Shown: positions 8,463 through 16,918, numbered from the stretch's first letter. The stretch: 64,000 bases of DNA from Vibrio pacinii DSM 19139 (GCF_000711795.1 NZ_JONH01000014.1:62001-126000), one strand, 5' to 3'. Notes: generated from the sequence alone by a model not told the origin. Numbers and translations: made by a program.

Positions 8463-8824
8463 AATGGTTTTGGCGTTATTTAGTTGTGAGTTGCTTTTTT
8501 GCCGCACCGGCGCTGGCAGAGATTCGTTTCGTCAGCGGTGAAGTGGAGTTTATTCGTACCCACGATGGTGATGCTCATCCAACTTGGCGGCCGCCCAATT
8601 TTTGGTTCTCTTTAAAGGGTGTTACTAAGGCCGGTTCGTGTCCAACTTGGTATAGCGATACCCTTCGTTTTGTTTCCAAAGATAGCGCCGCTTATTCAAT
8701 GCTATTAAGTGCTTATATGGCAGGGAAGCCAGTCGCCGTCGCTTACGATGATTCTTTGGTCTTCAATCAGCATTGGTGTATCGCTCGATATATTACACTC
8801 GGCAACCCGCCCCCACTTAAATGA
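8459..8824 (+). CDS. array paralog 6: small secreted two-cysteine protein
   Basis: 121 residues. Signal peptide 1-20 (APALA). Cys61/Cys107 pair, central YSMLLSAYMAGKPV (79-92), then AYDDSLVF and a terminal WCIARYITL. It pairs with paralog 1 over the whole mature length, evidence that the array grew by duplication and drift and that the related copies are not adjacent. The stop is followed by a 37-bp gap to paralog 7. Confidence 0.85.
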   Translation: MKWFWRYLVVSCFFAAPALAEIRFVSGEVEFIRTHDGDAHPTWRPPNFWFSLKGVTKAGSCPTWYSDTLRFVSKDSAAYSMLLSAYMAGKPVAVAYDDSLVFNQHWCIARYITLGNPPPLK

Positions 8825-8861
8825 TGTATTAAACGATTGGTCACAAGGGTTAAATGACGTT

Positions 8862-9203
8862 ATGAAAAAACTACTTATTTCTATAATCCTGCTGATGAGC
8901 AGCCATGTATTTGCAGATATTTCCTGTACTGGACAGGTCAAAAATGTACTTCAATACGCCAATGGAACGGTCAATGTACTCACCAGCTATCGTGGAGATT
9001 ACACCGTGATGTGCAGTGTTAAAGACCATTGGAAAGGCGTAAGCCCAGAGTCTTGTAAAGGTATGCTTAGCGTATTGTTAACCGCGCAATCGACAGGTAA
9101 GCGAATCGCGACGTATTATTCGGGCGATCAGTATACCTGCCAGACGTTGCCATACTATGGCTCAGCACCAGGCCCTGTTTATGTGGGTATTGCTAATGAT
9201 TAA
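8862..9203 (+). CDS. array paralog 7: small secreted protein, four cysteines
   Basis: 113 residues from ATG 8862. Signal peptide 1-18 (SHVFA). Cys51/Cys93 fit the family pair; Cys22 and Cys65 are an extra, possibly second, pair. The central CKGMLSVLLTAQSTGK (65-80) followed by an aromatic TYY, a Cys, then a P/Y-rich tail ending GPVYVGI resembles a common type of short exported hypothetical protein in Proteobacteria. The stop overlaps the start of paralog 8 by 8 bp. Confidence 0.83.
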   Translation: MKKLLISIILLMSSHVFADISCTGQVKNVLQYANGTVNVLTSYRGDYTVMCSVKDHWKGVSPESCKGMLSVLLTAQSTGKRIATYYSGDQYTCQTLPYYGSAPGPVYVGIAND

Positions 9204-9558
9204 CACACTGAAATCGATATCCATATTCACGCTACTACTCTTCATGCCTCTCGCCTCGTTTGCGGCTGTTGTGAATAGTTCAGTCGGAATGATTGATGGA
9301 ATGTATGCCTACGATGATTTTGGCGCTCAAGATCGTTTTGAAGGAGCAGATGTTGCCGTTTGGTTTAAAACCGGGCTCAGTGAATGCAGTGCAGGTGTAT
9401 GGCTCACGCCTAGCGCGCCGGGGTATCAGACCTTAGTGTCATTTTTGCTGACGGCCTATACCACCAAGCAGAGGGTAAAATTCCAAGTATATAACGACAG
9501 AATTTGGACAGGTTCTAGTAATAACTTGTGCCAGATCGATGCAATAAGGTTTGAATAA
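9196..9558 (+). CDS. array paralog 8: small secreted two-cysteine protein
   Basis: 120 residues from ATG 9196, starting inside the end of paralog 7. Signal peptide to about residue 23 (SFA). Cys64/Cys112; central VSFLLTAYTTKQRV (81-94); then DRIWTGSS before the second Cys. It resembles paralog 11 across SYNQYGA/YDDFGA, the EC-x-G-x-W region and W-x-GS-n-C-x-x-x-AI, a second pair of related non-adjacent copies. Its stop abuts the next ATG (TAAATG). Confidence 0.84.
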   Translation: MINTLKSISIFTLLLFMPLASFAAVVNSSVGMIDGMYAYDDFGAQDRFEGADVAVWFKTGLSECSAGVWLTPSAPGYQTLVSFLLTAYTTKQRVKFQVYNDRIWTGSSNNLCQIDAIRFE

Positions 9559-9882
9559 ATGAAGATATTAATGATGCTCTTGGCATTATGTGCGCTCCCT
9601 TCTTTCGCGGGTACGCAAGTTGGGACCGTAGATTGGGTTATCGTTAGAGCGAGCGATGGCTTGGTCTATTTCAGTGTCGATGGTCAGAAAGCGACAGGAA
9701 AACCTGAGTGTGCCACGCATAGCTATTGGATGATAAAAGACGAAAATTCCACATCCGGTATGTTGCAGTATTCAATGTTATTGAGTGCGCACAACTCTGG
9801 TCGGCCAGTGACGGTGACGGGAATGAACACTTGCTCTCGCTGGGGTGATGGTGAAGATGTCAACACACTAAGGCTCAATTAA
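9559..9882 (+). CDS. array paralog 9: small secreted two-cysteine protein
   Basis: 107 residues. Short signal peptide 1-17 (LPSFA). Cys51/Cys92; central YSMLLSAHNSGRPV (71-84), one of the best matches to the family consensus; ends VNTLRLN. Starts directly after the stop of paralog 8 with no gap. Confidence 0.84.
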   Translation: MKILMMLLALCALPSFAGTQVGTVDWVIVRASDGLVYFSVDGQKATGKPECATHSYWMIKDENSTSGMLQYSMLLSAHNSGRPVTVTGMNTCSRWGDGEDVNTLRLN

Positions 9883-9884
9883 CG

Positions 9885-10199
9885 ATGACAAAATATGTTT
9901 TGGGATTGTTTCTTTTATTCGGTGCTTCTTTTCACAGCCAGGCTCTAGAGCTTGTTACAGCCCGAGTCACCGTATTAGAGTCAACATATTTGCCGGGAAA
10001 AATCACTTTCCAAATAGATAAAAGCACGTCTCAATGCCCTGCAGGGACTTGGATTCAATGGTCAAAGAACGAAGAAAACAATAAGGCCGTCTACGCCACT
10101 TTATTGGCAGCACTAAGCTCGCAGAATAGGATCAACCTTTATTTTGATGAGTCAGATACTAAGTGCAAAGCCAGTTACTTACATATTTTGAGAAATTAG
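9885..10199 (+). CDS. array paralog 10: small secreted two-cysteine protein
   Basis: 104 residues, one of the two shortest members. Signal peptide to about residue 20 (FHSQA). Cys51/Cys94; CPAGTWIQW after the first Cys; central YATLLAALSSQNRI (70-83); terminal CKASYLHILRN. Two-base gap to the previous gene and one base to the next. Confidence 0.84.
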   Translation: MTKYVLGLFLLFGASFHSQALELVTARVTVLESTYLPGKITFQIDKSTSQCPAGTWIQWSKNEENNKAVYATLLAALSSQNRINLYFDESDTKCKASYLHILRN

Positions 10200-10200
10200 T

Positions 10201-10545
10201 ATGAACTTTAAACGATGCAACCTACTCGCTCTGATACTTTTACTGGCTATGCCTGTTATGGCCGCAAGCTATATCGGGTCAGAGGTAACTTATATCTCTT
10301 CTGTCATTTCCTACAATCAATATGGCGCAGGGGATGTGACTTTTCGTATCGAGAAGCCAATTAAAGAATGCTATGGCTATTGGATCAATAAGGGAGACCC
10401 CGGGTTTGAAGCCAACTTAAGTATGATCATCGCGGCTTATCAAGCAAAAAGTCCGGTTGTGATTTCCGGCTTACCTGCACAAAGTGAGAAATGGAAGGGA
10501 AGCCGCGGTCATTGGTGTAAATTATACGCAATCAATTACAGGTAG
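10201..10545 (+). CDS. array paralog 11: small secreted two-cysteine protein
   Basis: 114 residues. Signal peptide 1-21 (PVMA). Family pair Cys57/Cys106 in the mature part (Cys6 is in the signal peptide). ECYGYWI after the first Cys, central LSMIIAAYQAKSPV (73-86), then EKWKGSRGHWCKLYAI. Related to paralog 8. Confidence 0.84.
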   Translation: MNFKRCNLLALILLLAMPVMAASYIGSEVTYISSVISYNQYGAGDVTFRIEKPIKECYGYWINKGDPGFEANLSMIIAAYQAKSPVVISGLPAQSEKWKGSRGHWCKLYAINYR

Positions 10546-10553
10546 TTCGCGGG

Positions 10554-10874
10554 ATGAAATATATTGGTTTTCTGTTGATGCTTTTTGCGTTTTCTGCCAA
10601 TGCAGCAGGCACATATCTAGTCAAAGGCGCAACCATAACATCGATTGCTAACACCAGTTCTAATCAGGATATTTTTACTATTTGGATTGAAGGCGGTGAA
10701 GGTGTATGTCCCAATGTTATTACTTTTCCTCGCAGTGCGACCTCCTCTAACGAGATTCACAAACGTGCCTACGCGACAGCACTAACGGCGTTTACTACTG
10801 GAGCTAAAATCTGGGTTCATAACTACCAAGGATCAGATTGTAACAACGCTGCTTACATCCGGCTTATAAAGTAA
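10554..10874 (+). CDS. array paralog 12: small secreted two-cysteine protein
   Basis: 106 residues; last member of the array. Signal peptide 1-17 (SANA). Cys52/Cys96; central YATALTAFTTGAKI (73-86); ends CNNAAYIRLIK. 118 bp separate it from pabA. I see no strong terminator in that gap, so read-through into pabA is possible. Confidence 0.84.
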   Translation: MKYIGFLLMLFAFSANAAGTYLVKGATITSIANTSSNQDIFTIWIEGGEGVCPNVITFPRSATSSNEIHKRAYATALTAFTTGAKIWVHNYQGSDCNNAAYIRLIK

Positions 10875-10992
10875 CGAAAGATTCATTGATGGTATGCACA
10901 GGGTCAATTACTGACTTTCCACTTGCCTTTCCAAGCGGGTGCGGCACAATACCGTCCCTATATGGAAATTTATCAACACCTGTTGTGATGTC

Positions 10993-11580
10993 ATGCTGTT
11001 AATCATCGATAACTACGATTCGTTTACTTACAACCTTTATCAGTACTTCTGTGAGTTAGGCGCAGAGGTCAAAGTGGTGCGCAACGATGAGATCGATATT
11101 GCCGGCATCAGCCAACTTAAGCCCAGTCACTTAGTGATCTCTCCTGGGCCGTGTACGCCTAACGAAGCTGGTATTTCACTCTCCGCGATTGAACATTTTG
11201 CCGGTAAATTGCCGATTCTTGGCGTCTGTTTGGGCCATCAGGCGATTGCACAGGTGTTTGGTGGTCAAGTGGTGCGAGCGCGCCAAGTGATGCATGGTAA
11301 AACCTCACCGATTCGCCATAACAATCGCAGTGTCTTTGCTGGTCTGAATAATCCGCTGACGGTCACCCGTTACCACTCACTGGTGGTAAAAAATGGCACG
11401 TTACCCGATTGCTTCGAACTGACGGCTTGGACGGAACTGGCTGATGGCTCGATGGATGAAATTATGGGTTACCAACATAAAACCTTACCCATTGATGCGG
11501 TTCAGTTTCATCCAGAGTCGATTAAAACAGAGCAGGGTCACCAAATCCTTGCCAACTTTATCGCTCGAAGCGCGCTTTAA
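10993..11580 (+). CDS. pabA: aminodeoxychorismate/anthranilate synthase glutamine amidotransferase
   Basis: 195-residue class I glutamine amidotransferase that supplies ammonia to PabB for 4-amino-4-deoxychorismate (folate), or to TrpE. Visible: N-terminal [14 protein letters not shown], the nucleophile elbow [11 protein letters not shown] with Cys79, and His173/Glu175 in FHPES, completing the triad. The start at 10993 matches the family N-terminus; an upstream in-frame ATG at 10939 would add 18 unrelated residues. It sits before argD, as in other vibrios, which favours PabA over a trp-operon TrpG. Confidence 0.93.
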   Translation: MLLIIDNYDSFTYNLYQYFCELGAEVKVVRNDEIDIAGISQLKPSHLVISPGPCTPNEAGISLSAIEHFAGKLPILGVCLGHQAIAQVFGGQVVRARQVMHGKTSPIRHNNRSVFAGLNNPLTVTRYHSLVVKNGTLPDCFELTAWTELADGSMDEIMGYQHKTLPIDAVQFHPESIKTEQGHQILANFIARSAL

Positions 11581-11788
11581 AACAGCATTTGTAAGTTTTC
11601 GGTGGGCGACAAAGCCTGAGCAAGATCACCTTTCTTAACATTTCTTTCATAATTCAGCTGGCGGATATTTTGTGAAAAAGTATGCGCAGAGTTTGTGACG
11701 CCTACGCTCAAGCCCTTATTGAGACTATGATTAACCTAAGCTTATCTTTGTTATAAGAATATATTGCTTCATAAAAGCGATGGCATGA

Positions 11789-11802
11789 TGCATAAATACT
11801 CA
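11789..11802. promoter_or_regulatory. possible ArgR box
   Basis: TGCATAAATACTCA matches 11 of 14 positions of the core ARG-box palindrome TGAATAATTATTCA. It lies about 53 bp upstream of the -35 of the argD promoter candidate. Single box only, so the call is tentative; ArgR control of argD/ast genes is known in enteric bacteria. Confidence 0.3.
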
Positions 11803-11854
11803 ACGGTGGTGGTTATTCGGCTTCATAGCGGTTGCCAAAAAGAACAAATCACTA

Positions 11855-11884
11855 TTGAAATGGTTAATTAAATGTAAATACAAT
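11855..11884 (+). promoter_or_regulatory. sigma-70-like promoter for argD
   Basis: TTGAAA (11855-11860), 18-bp spacer, TACAAT (11879-11884). This would give a 5' leader of about 90 nt before the argD ATG. Confidence 0.45.
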
Positions 11885-11981
11885 GCCGTAATTGCTAACA
11901 AGCAAAACAATATCTTATTTCATTGAATCGAAGTAAGGACACCATATTCGCTATGCATGCGGTATCGAGAGGGAATGTGCA

Positions 11982-13196
11982 ATGACTGTAGAAATGAATG
12001 TAGAACGCGGTTTGTTTGATGAGGTAATGGTACCTTGTTATAACCCAATGGAAATGATCCCAGTAAAAGGCGAGGGTGCTCGCGTTTGGGACCAGCAAGG
12101 TAACGAATACATCGATTTTGCTGGTGGTATTGCCGTGAGCTGCTTGGGTCATTGTCACCCTGCGATGGTTAACGCTTTAACTGAGCAAGGCAACAAACTT
12201 TGGCACCTTAGTAACGTCATGACTAACGAGCCTGCGCTGCGTCTTGCGAAAAAACTTACTGAAATCAGCTTTGCCGAGAAAGTGTTCTTTGCGAACTCTG
12301 GCGCTGAAGCGAACGAAGCCGCTTTGAAACTGGCTCGCCGTTATGCGGTTGACAAATTTGGCCCTGAAAAATCAGAAATTATCGCCTTTCAACAAGGTTT
12401 CCATGGCCGCACATTCTTTACTGTAACGGTTGGTGGTCAGTCGACTTACTCTGATGGTTTTGGCCCGAAACCGGGTGACGTGACTCACTTGCCTTACAAC
12501 GATGTTGATGCGCTGCGTGAGCACATCTCTGATCGCACTTGTGCCATTATGATGGAACCGCTGCAAGGCGAAGGTGGCATCATTGCCCCGACGGATGAAT
12601 TCGTGCAAACCGTGCGTGAGTTATGTGACAAACACAATGCACTGCTTATTTTTGATGAAGTGCAAACCGGTAACGGCCGTACGGGGCATTTCTATGCCTA
12701 TCAAGGTCTTGGCATCACGCCAGATATCCTAAGCACAGCAAAATCGCTTGGCGGCGGTTTCCCGATTGGCGCTATGCTAACGACAGAGAAACTGGCTGAG
12801 CACCTAAAAGTAGGCACGCATGGCTCGACTTATGGCGGGAACCCACTGGCTTGTGCTGTGGCTGAAGCTGTCGTCGATATCGTTAGCGCCCCAGAGACGC
12901 TGGCGGGCGTTGCTGAGCGTGAAGCTCTGTTCCGCGAAGGTCTGGCTAAGCTTAATGATAAATACAACATGTTTGCTGAAATCCGTGGTAAAGGCCTGCT
13001 ATTAGGCGCCGCGCTCAACGAACAATGGCAAGGCCGCGCCCGTGATGTATTAGTCGCGGCGGGCAAAGAAGGTTTGATGGTACTGGTTGCCGGTGCAAAC
13101 GTGGTTCGTTTCACACCATCACTGGTGATCACCAAAGAAGAAATCCAACAAGGATTAGCTCGTCTAGATAAAGCTCTAGCAACGCTAGTTGAATAA
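11982..13196 (+). CDS. argD: acetylornithine / succinylornithine aminotransferase (ArgD/AstC)
   Basis: 404-residue class III PLP aminotransferase. It transfers the amino group between N-acetyl- or N-succinylornithine and 2-oxoglutarate in arginine synthesis or catabolism. Visible: [18 protein letters not shown] near the N-terminus, [17 protein letters not shown] in the PLP phosphate region, the [13 protein letters not shown] metal/PLP Asp motif, and Lys254 in [14 protein letters not shown] as the Schiff-base lysine. Being followed by astA and astD, it probably acts as AstC as well as ArgD. Separated from astA by a 126-bp gap with two hairpins. Confidence 0.93.
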   Translation: MTVEMNVERGLFDEVMVPCYNPMEMIPVKGEGARVWDQQGNEYIDFAGGIAVSCLGHCHPAMVNALTEQGNKLWHLSNVMTNEPALRLAKKLTEISFAEKVFFANSGAEANEAALKLARRYAVDKFGPEKSEIIAFQQGFHGRTFFTVTVGGQSTYSDGFGPKPGDVTHLPYNDVDALREHISDRTCAIMMEPLQGEGGIIAPTDEFVQTVRELCDKHNALLIFDEVQTGNGRTGHFYAYQGLGITPDILSTAKSLGGGFPIGAMLTTEKLAEHLKVGTHGSTYGGNPLACAVAEAVVDIVSAPETLAGVAEREALFREGLAKLNDKYNMFAEIRGKGLLLGAALNEQWQGRARDVLVAAGKEGLMVLVAGANVVRFTPSLVITKEEIQQGLARLDKALATLVE

Positions 13197-13210
13197 TTAA
13201 TAACAATATC

Positions 13211-13236
13211 GGAGGCTTATAATTTAATAAGCCTCC
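13211..13236 (+). repeat. intercistronic hairpin between argD and astA
   Basis: GGAGGCTTAT-aattta-ATAAGCCTCC, a perfect 10-bp stem 14 bp after the argD stop. No T-run follows, so it is more likely an mRNA 3'-end stabiliser or processing site than a simple terminator. Confidence 0.7.
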
Positions 13237-13238
13237 CT

Positions 13239-13299
13239 ATACCAGTGCTACCGTTCATGTGTTCAGCAAGGACGAGCAGATGAACGGTCGCATTGGTAT
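13239..13299 (+). repeat. long hairpin (20-bp arms) upstream of astA
   Basis: The left arm 13239-13258 and right arm 13280-13299 pair over 20 positions with one mismatch and one G-U, enclosing a 21-nt loop. It ends 23 bp before the astA ATG. No T-run follows. It could be an RNA stability element, a translational control structure or a small palindromic repeat. Confidence 0.75.
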
Positions 13300-13322
13300 C
13301 CTGCATCAGGAGGGAAGTATAG

Positions 13323-14342
13323 ATGCTGGTTGTTCGCCCTATCGCACTGTCGGATTACGACGCGCTGCACACATGTGCCGTTGAATCTGGTCACGGATTC
13401 ACATCTCTACCGGTTAACGAAGAACTGTTAACCAATCGTATTACTCATTCAGAATACAGTTTCGCCAAGCCGAACGTGAGTCAACCAGGGGACGAAGGTT
13501 ACCTTATGGTCGGTTATGACAGCGAAACCGATGAGGTGGCTGGCTGTACTGGCATTGAAGCATCAATAGGCTGGGACGTCCCTTTCTATTCGTACCACAT
13601 TAGCACCATCGTGCACTCGTCAGCCAAATTGGGTGTTAATAACACGGTCAAGCTACTGACTTTTGGTAACAACTACACAGGTTGCAGTGAAATCTGCACC
13701 CTGTTTTTACGCCCTTCATTTCGTCAGGGGCTAAATGGCCGTTTGATGTCGAAATGTCGCTTCCTGATGATGGCAGAGCACCCGCATCGTTTCTCGAAAA
13801 CGGTGTTTGCGGAGATGCGTGGTGTCTCTGATGAAGACGGAAACTCACCATTTTGGCAGTGGCTGCAAGAGCACTTCTTCTCGATTGATTTCACCATGGC
13901 CGACTATTTGACCGGAATTGGTAAGAAAGGCTTTATTGCTGATTTGATGCCAAAACTACCGATTTACATCAACTTGCTGAGCAAAGAGGCGCAAGCGGTG
14001 ATTGGTCAAGTACATGACAACACCAAACCAGCACTGAGACTGTTAGAAAAAGAAGGCTTCACCTGTCGTAACTACGTCGACATCTTCGATGGTGGCCCAA
14101 CGGTTGAGTGTGACGTGCGTCATATCGAGTCGGTGCGTCACTCGATCCGCGCTAAAGTCACCGTGGCTGAGCACAGTAGCTCGCAAGACTGCCTGATCTC
14201 AAACACTTCATTTGAAAACTTCCGCGCCACCGCAGCCAAAGCCGCGTATGACAAAGAGTCTGGCTCTGTGATTATCTCACCAGCGGTAGCTCAAGCGCTG
14301 CACGTCAGTGATGGTGATTTCGTGCGTATGTTGCCTCAGTAA
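13323..14342 (+). CDS. astA: arginine N-succinyltransferase
   Basis: 339 residues, the usual AstA length. It catalyses succinyl-CoA + L-arginine to N2-succinylarginine, the first step of the AST arginine catabolic pathway. N-terminal MLVVRPIALSDYDAL and the inner FLRPSFRQGLNGRLMSKCR and EMRG motifs are typical of the family. Ribosome site AGGAGGGAAG ends shortly before the ATG. 15 bp separate it from astD, indicating one operon. astB and astE are not in the window. Confidence 0.93.
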   Translation: MLVVRPIALSDYDALHTCAVESGHGFTSLPVNEELLTNRITHSEYSFAKPNVSQPGDEGYLMVGYDSETDEVAGCTGIEASIGWDVPFYSYHISTIVHSSAKLGVNNTVKLLTFGNNYTGCSEICTLFLRPSFRQGLNGRLMSKCRFLMMAEHPHRFSKTVFAEMRGVSDEDGNSPFWQWLQEHFFSIDFTMADYLTGIGKKGFIADLMPKLPIYINLLSKEAQAVIGQVHDNTKPALRLLEKEGFTCRNYVDIFDGGPTVECDVRHIESVRHSIRAKVTVAEHSSSQDCLISNTSFENFRATAAKAAYDKESGSVIISPAVAQALHVSDGDFVRMLPQ

Positions 14343-14357
14343 ACAAAGGATAGAGTA

Positions 14358-15815
14358 ATGACACATTGGATTGCAGGAGAGTGGGTCGCAGGACAAGGCG
14401 AGCCAATCGATTCACTAAGCCCATACAACAATGAGGTGGTTTGGCAAGGCGACAGCGCCACTCCGGCTCAAGTTGATGCCGCAGTCAGTGCTGCGCGCAC
14501 AGCGTTTTTGAGTTGGAAAAAACTCAGCTTCGCAGAACGTGAAGCCGTGGTACTGGCCTTTGCACAACAAGTAAAAAACAACAGCGAACATATCGCTGAA
14601 ATCATTGCCAAAGAAACCGGTAAACCGATTTGGGAAACGCGCACTGAAGCGGCAGCAATGGCCGGAAAAATTGCGATTTCTATCCGTGCTTACCACGAGC
14701 GTACTGGTGAGTCACAGCGTGAAGCGGCGGGCAATCAAATTGTACTGCGCCACCGTCCACTGGGGGTGATGGCGGTATTTGGTCCGTATAATTTTCCAGG
14801 CCACTTACCTAATGGTCACATTGTCCCAGCGTTGCTCGCGGGTAATACCGTGGTATTTAAACCTTCTGAGCAAACGCCGTTAACCGGTGAGTTTGCCATG
14901 AAGCTTTGGGAGCAAGCCGGCCTGCCTAAAGGGGTTATCAACCTAGTTCAAGGTGCCAAAGAGACCGGTATTGCGCTTGCTGACGCCAAAGGTATCGATG
15001 GCGTGCTGTTTACCGGCAGTGCTAATACGGGGCATATCTTGCATCGCCAATTTGCTGGTCAACCGGATAAGATGTTGGCACTAGAGATGGGCGGCAACAA
15101 CCCGATGGTGATCTCTGAACATTATGGTGAGGTTGATGCGACGGTTTACACCATTATCCAGTCAGCTTTCATCAGTGCTGGTCAACGCTGTACCTGTGCT
15201 CGTCGACTGTATGTTCCGGTTGGTGAAAAAGGCGATATCCTGGTTAGCAAGTTGGTCGAAGCTACGCAGAAAATTCGTGTTGATCAACCATTCGCTGAAC
15301 CTGCCCCTTTTATGGGTCCACAAATTTCTAAAGCGGCCGCAGACTTTATTCTCAATGCCCAAGCGAATTTACAACAGCTTGGTGGCGTAAGCTTAGTGGA
15401 AGCGAAAGCGGGCGAAGCGGCGTTTGTTTCTCCTGGCATCATTGACGCGACGGCGATTGAGCAACTGCCAGATGAAGAGTACTTTGGTCCACTTCTGCAA
15501 CTGGTTCGTTATCAGACGCTTGAACAAGCGGTCGAGCTTGCCAACGATACCCGTTTTGGTCTGTCTGCAGGCTTAGTCTCAACCCAAGATAGCGAGTGGG
15601 ATTATTTTGTCGATCATATTCGTGCCGGGATTGTTAACCGTAATCGTCAACTTACGGGAGCAAGCGGTGACGCGCCATTTGGCGGTCCGGGTGCGTCAGG
15701 TAATTTGCGCCCTAGTGCTTTTTACGCCGCGGATTACTGCGCTTACCCTATGGCTTCAATGGAAGGGGAGGCGACCGTGCTTCCCGCGACGTTGAGCCCA
15801 GGTGTTGAACTGTAA
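14358..15815 (+). CDS. astD: N-succinylglutamate 5-semialdehyde dehydrogenase
   Basis: 485-residue NAD-dependent aldehyde dehydrogenase of the AST pathway, oxidising succinylglutamate semialdehyde to succinylglutamate. Visible: [14 protein letters not shown] near residue 135-150, the NAD-binding FTGSANTG, the general base region LEMGGNNP, and the catalytic Cys in [11 protein letters not shown] (about residue 277-285). The start follows a GGATAGAG site. Last gene of the argD-astA-astD group; a strong terminator follows. Confidence 0.93.
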   Translation: MTHWIAGEWVAGQGEPIDSLSPYNNEVVWQGDSATPAQVDAAVSAARTAFLSWKKLSFAEREAVVLAFAQQVKNNSEHIAEIIAKETGKPIWETRTEAAAMAGKIAISIRAYHERTGESQREAAGNQIVLRHRPLGVMAVFGPYNFPGHLPNGHIVPALLAGNTVVFKPSEQTPLTGEFAMKLWEQAGLPKGVINLVQGAKETGIALADAKGIDGVLFTGSANTGHILHRQFAGQPDKMLALEMGGNNPMVISEHYGEVDATVYTIIQSAFISAGQRCTCARRLYVPVGEKGDILVSKLVEATQKIRVDQPFAEPAPFMGPQISKAAADFILNAQANLQQLGGVSLVEAKAGEAAFVSPGIIDATAIEQLPDEEYFGPLLQLVRYQTLEQAVELANDTRFGLSAGLVSTQDSEWDYFVDHIRAGIVNRNRQLTGASGDAPFGGPGASGNLRPSAFYAADYCAYPMASMEGEATVLPATLSPGVEL

Positions 15816-15852
15816 CTCCATAATAATATTAATAATAAGGGATTCCCTTGTT

Positions 15853-15868
15853 GCCCCGATATCGGGGC
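15853..15868. repeat. perfect 16-bp palindrome after astD
   Basis: GCCCCGATATCGGGGC, an 8-bp self-complementary arm with no loop, 37 bp after the astD stop and 18 bp before the terminator stem. Could be a protein site or the base of a cruciform; function unknown. Confidence 0.6.
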
Positions 15869-15886
15869 CTACAACGTCACAGGCTC

Positions 15887-15937
15887 AAGGCTATCGGATT
15901 GACTCGCTGGACATGTCGGTCCGATAGCCTTTTTTTA
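15887..15937 (+). terminator. rho-independent terminator of the ast genes
   Basis: Stem AAGGCTATCGGA (15887-15898) pairs with TCCGATAGCCTT (15920-15931), 21-nt loop, then a run of T to 15937. Confidence 0.9.
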
Positions 15938-15977
15938 TTGATACTCACAACGTAAACAACCCCAACAAGGAGGCGTT

Positions 15978-16769
15978 ATGACGCCAGATGTTTTATTCCA
16001 ATCGTTATGGAATGACTATATTCAACGCTTGTGTCCATCTGCTGAAAAAGTGCATCAATTGCTGCAAGAAGACGAAGCATTGATCAACGATCATATTGCG
16101 CTGCGAACGTTTAATGTTGCGCCTTTGGGCATTGCAACGCTAGCGCAGCCATTTTTGGATATCGGTTATACGCCGTGTGGTGACTACCTGTTTGAAAGTA
16201 AAAAGCTGGTGGCTAAACACTTTGAACACCCCGACCCAAAACAGCCTAAGGTCTTTATCAGTGAGCTGAAAGTAGAAGAGTGTTCTGAGTCGCTGCAAAC
16301 GATCGTGGCTAAGCTGGTTGAGCAATTGGATCACAGTAAGCTAAAAGGTCATGAGTTCTTGTATGGTGGGCGTTTATGGGATTTAAGTTTTGCCGATTAT
16401 CAAACGCTTGCGACTGAGAGTGAGTATGCCTCATGGCTGGCCGCGCATGGATATGGTGCCAATCACTTTACTGTCAGCGTTAATCAGTTGAAGGCATTTG
16501 ATGAAGTGACGGCGGTCAATGACCATTTGCGTCAATCGGGCTTCACTATCAATGAATTTGGCGGTGAAGTGAAAGGCTCTCCAGAAGTACTGCTTGAGCA
16601 ATCGTCGACCATGGCTGACAAAGTGTCGGTCGATTTTGCCGATGGTGCTCAAGTTATACCGGGCGGTTTCTATGAGTTTGCTAAGCGCTATCCGATGAGC
16701 AATGGTGAACTTTACCCGGGGTTTGTTGCGGCATCAGCTGATAAGATTTTCGAGAGTACGAATGGCTAG
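15978..16769 (+). CDS. DUF1338-family metalloenzyme (2-oxoadipate dioxygenase/decarboxylase-like)
   Basis: 263 residues. DUF1338 proteins adopt a VOC-like fold and bind a metal; characterised members convert 2-oxoadipate to 2-hydroxyglutarate in lysine catabolism. Visible candidate ligands: His in NDHIALRTF near residue 36, His in GANHFTVSVN near 160 and Glu in GGFYEFAKRYP near 230. AAGGAGGCG precedes the ATG at 15978. The substrate in this organism is not known; shorter than the YdcJ/HglS type enzymes, so specificity may differ. Isolated between two terminators. Confidence 0.8.
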   Translation: MTPDVLFQSLWNDYIQRLCPSAEKVHQLLQEDEALINDHIALRTFNVAPLGIATLAQPFLDIGYTPCGDYLFESKKLVAKHFEHPDPKQPKVFISELKVEECSESLQTIVAKLVEQLDHSKLKGHEFLYGGRLWDLSFADYQTLATESEYASWLAAHGYGANHFTVSVNQLKAFDEVTAVNDHLRQSGFTINEFGGEVKGSPEVLLEQSSTMADKVSVDFADGAQVIPGGFYEFAKRYPMSNGELYPGFVAASADKIFESTNG

Positions 16770-16801
16770 TCATTCTGCTATCAATAAGTCGTGATAGCCA
16801 G

Positions 16802-16902
16802 TGTCATTCTAAACAGCGAGGCACGAGCGTGATTCAGAATCTAATCACCACACACTCAAAGCCCACATTCCGTAGAGCTTGTCCGTTACTTCTGGAATGA
16901 CA
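16802..16902. repeat. short dispersed-type repeat with 8-bp inverted ends
   Basis: A 101-bp unit beginning TGTCATTC and ending GAATGACA, with interior GAGGCACGAGCGTGATTCAG. It has no coding capacity. The shape (small, inverted ends, between genes) resembles the miniature palindromic repeats scattered in Vibrio genomes; that it is multicopy here is inference, since I see only one copy in the window. Confidence 0.5.
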
Positions 16903-16918
16903 TGAGTCCAAAAAAATA

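Larger units (their letters stand above)
11581..11981. other. intergenic region upstream of argD
   Basis: 401 bp with no gene. It contains a possible ARG-box-like site and a sigma-70-like promoter (separate entries) and otherwise AT-rich sequence. I see no stable terminator for pabA and no repeat. Confidence 0.6.

Noticed and set aside
6612..10874. A complete AB5 toxin operon
   Set aside because: No catalytic A-subunit gene (subtilase, ADP-ribosyltransferase) lies before or after the array; only B-subunit-like patterns are visible, and even those are inferred.
10939..10992. Longer PabA start at 10939
   Set aside because: The amidotransferase family begins at [11 protein letters not shown]; the added 18 residues have no match to it.
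11873..11882. TGTAAATACA palindrome as a second ArgR box
   Set aside because: It does not fit the TGAAT..ATTCA half-sites and overlaps the -10 of the promoter candidate; left unassigned.
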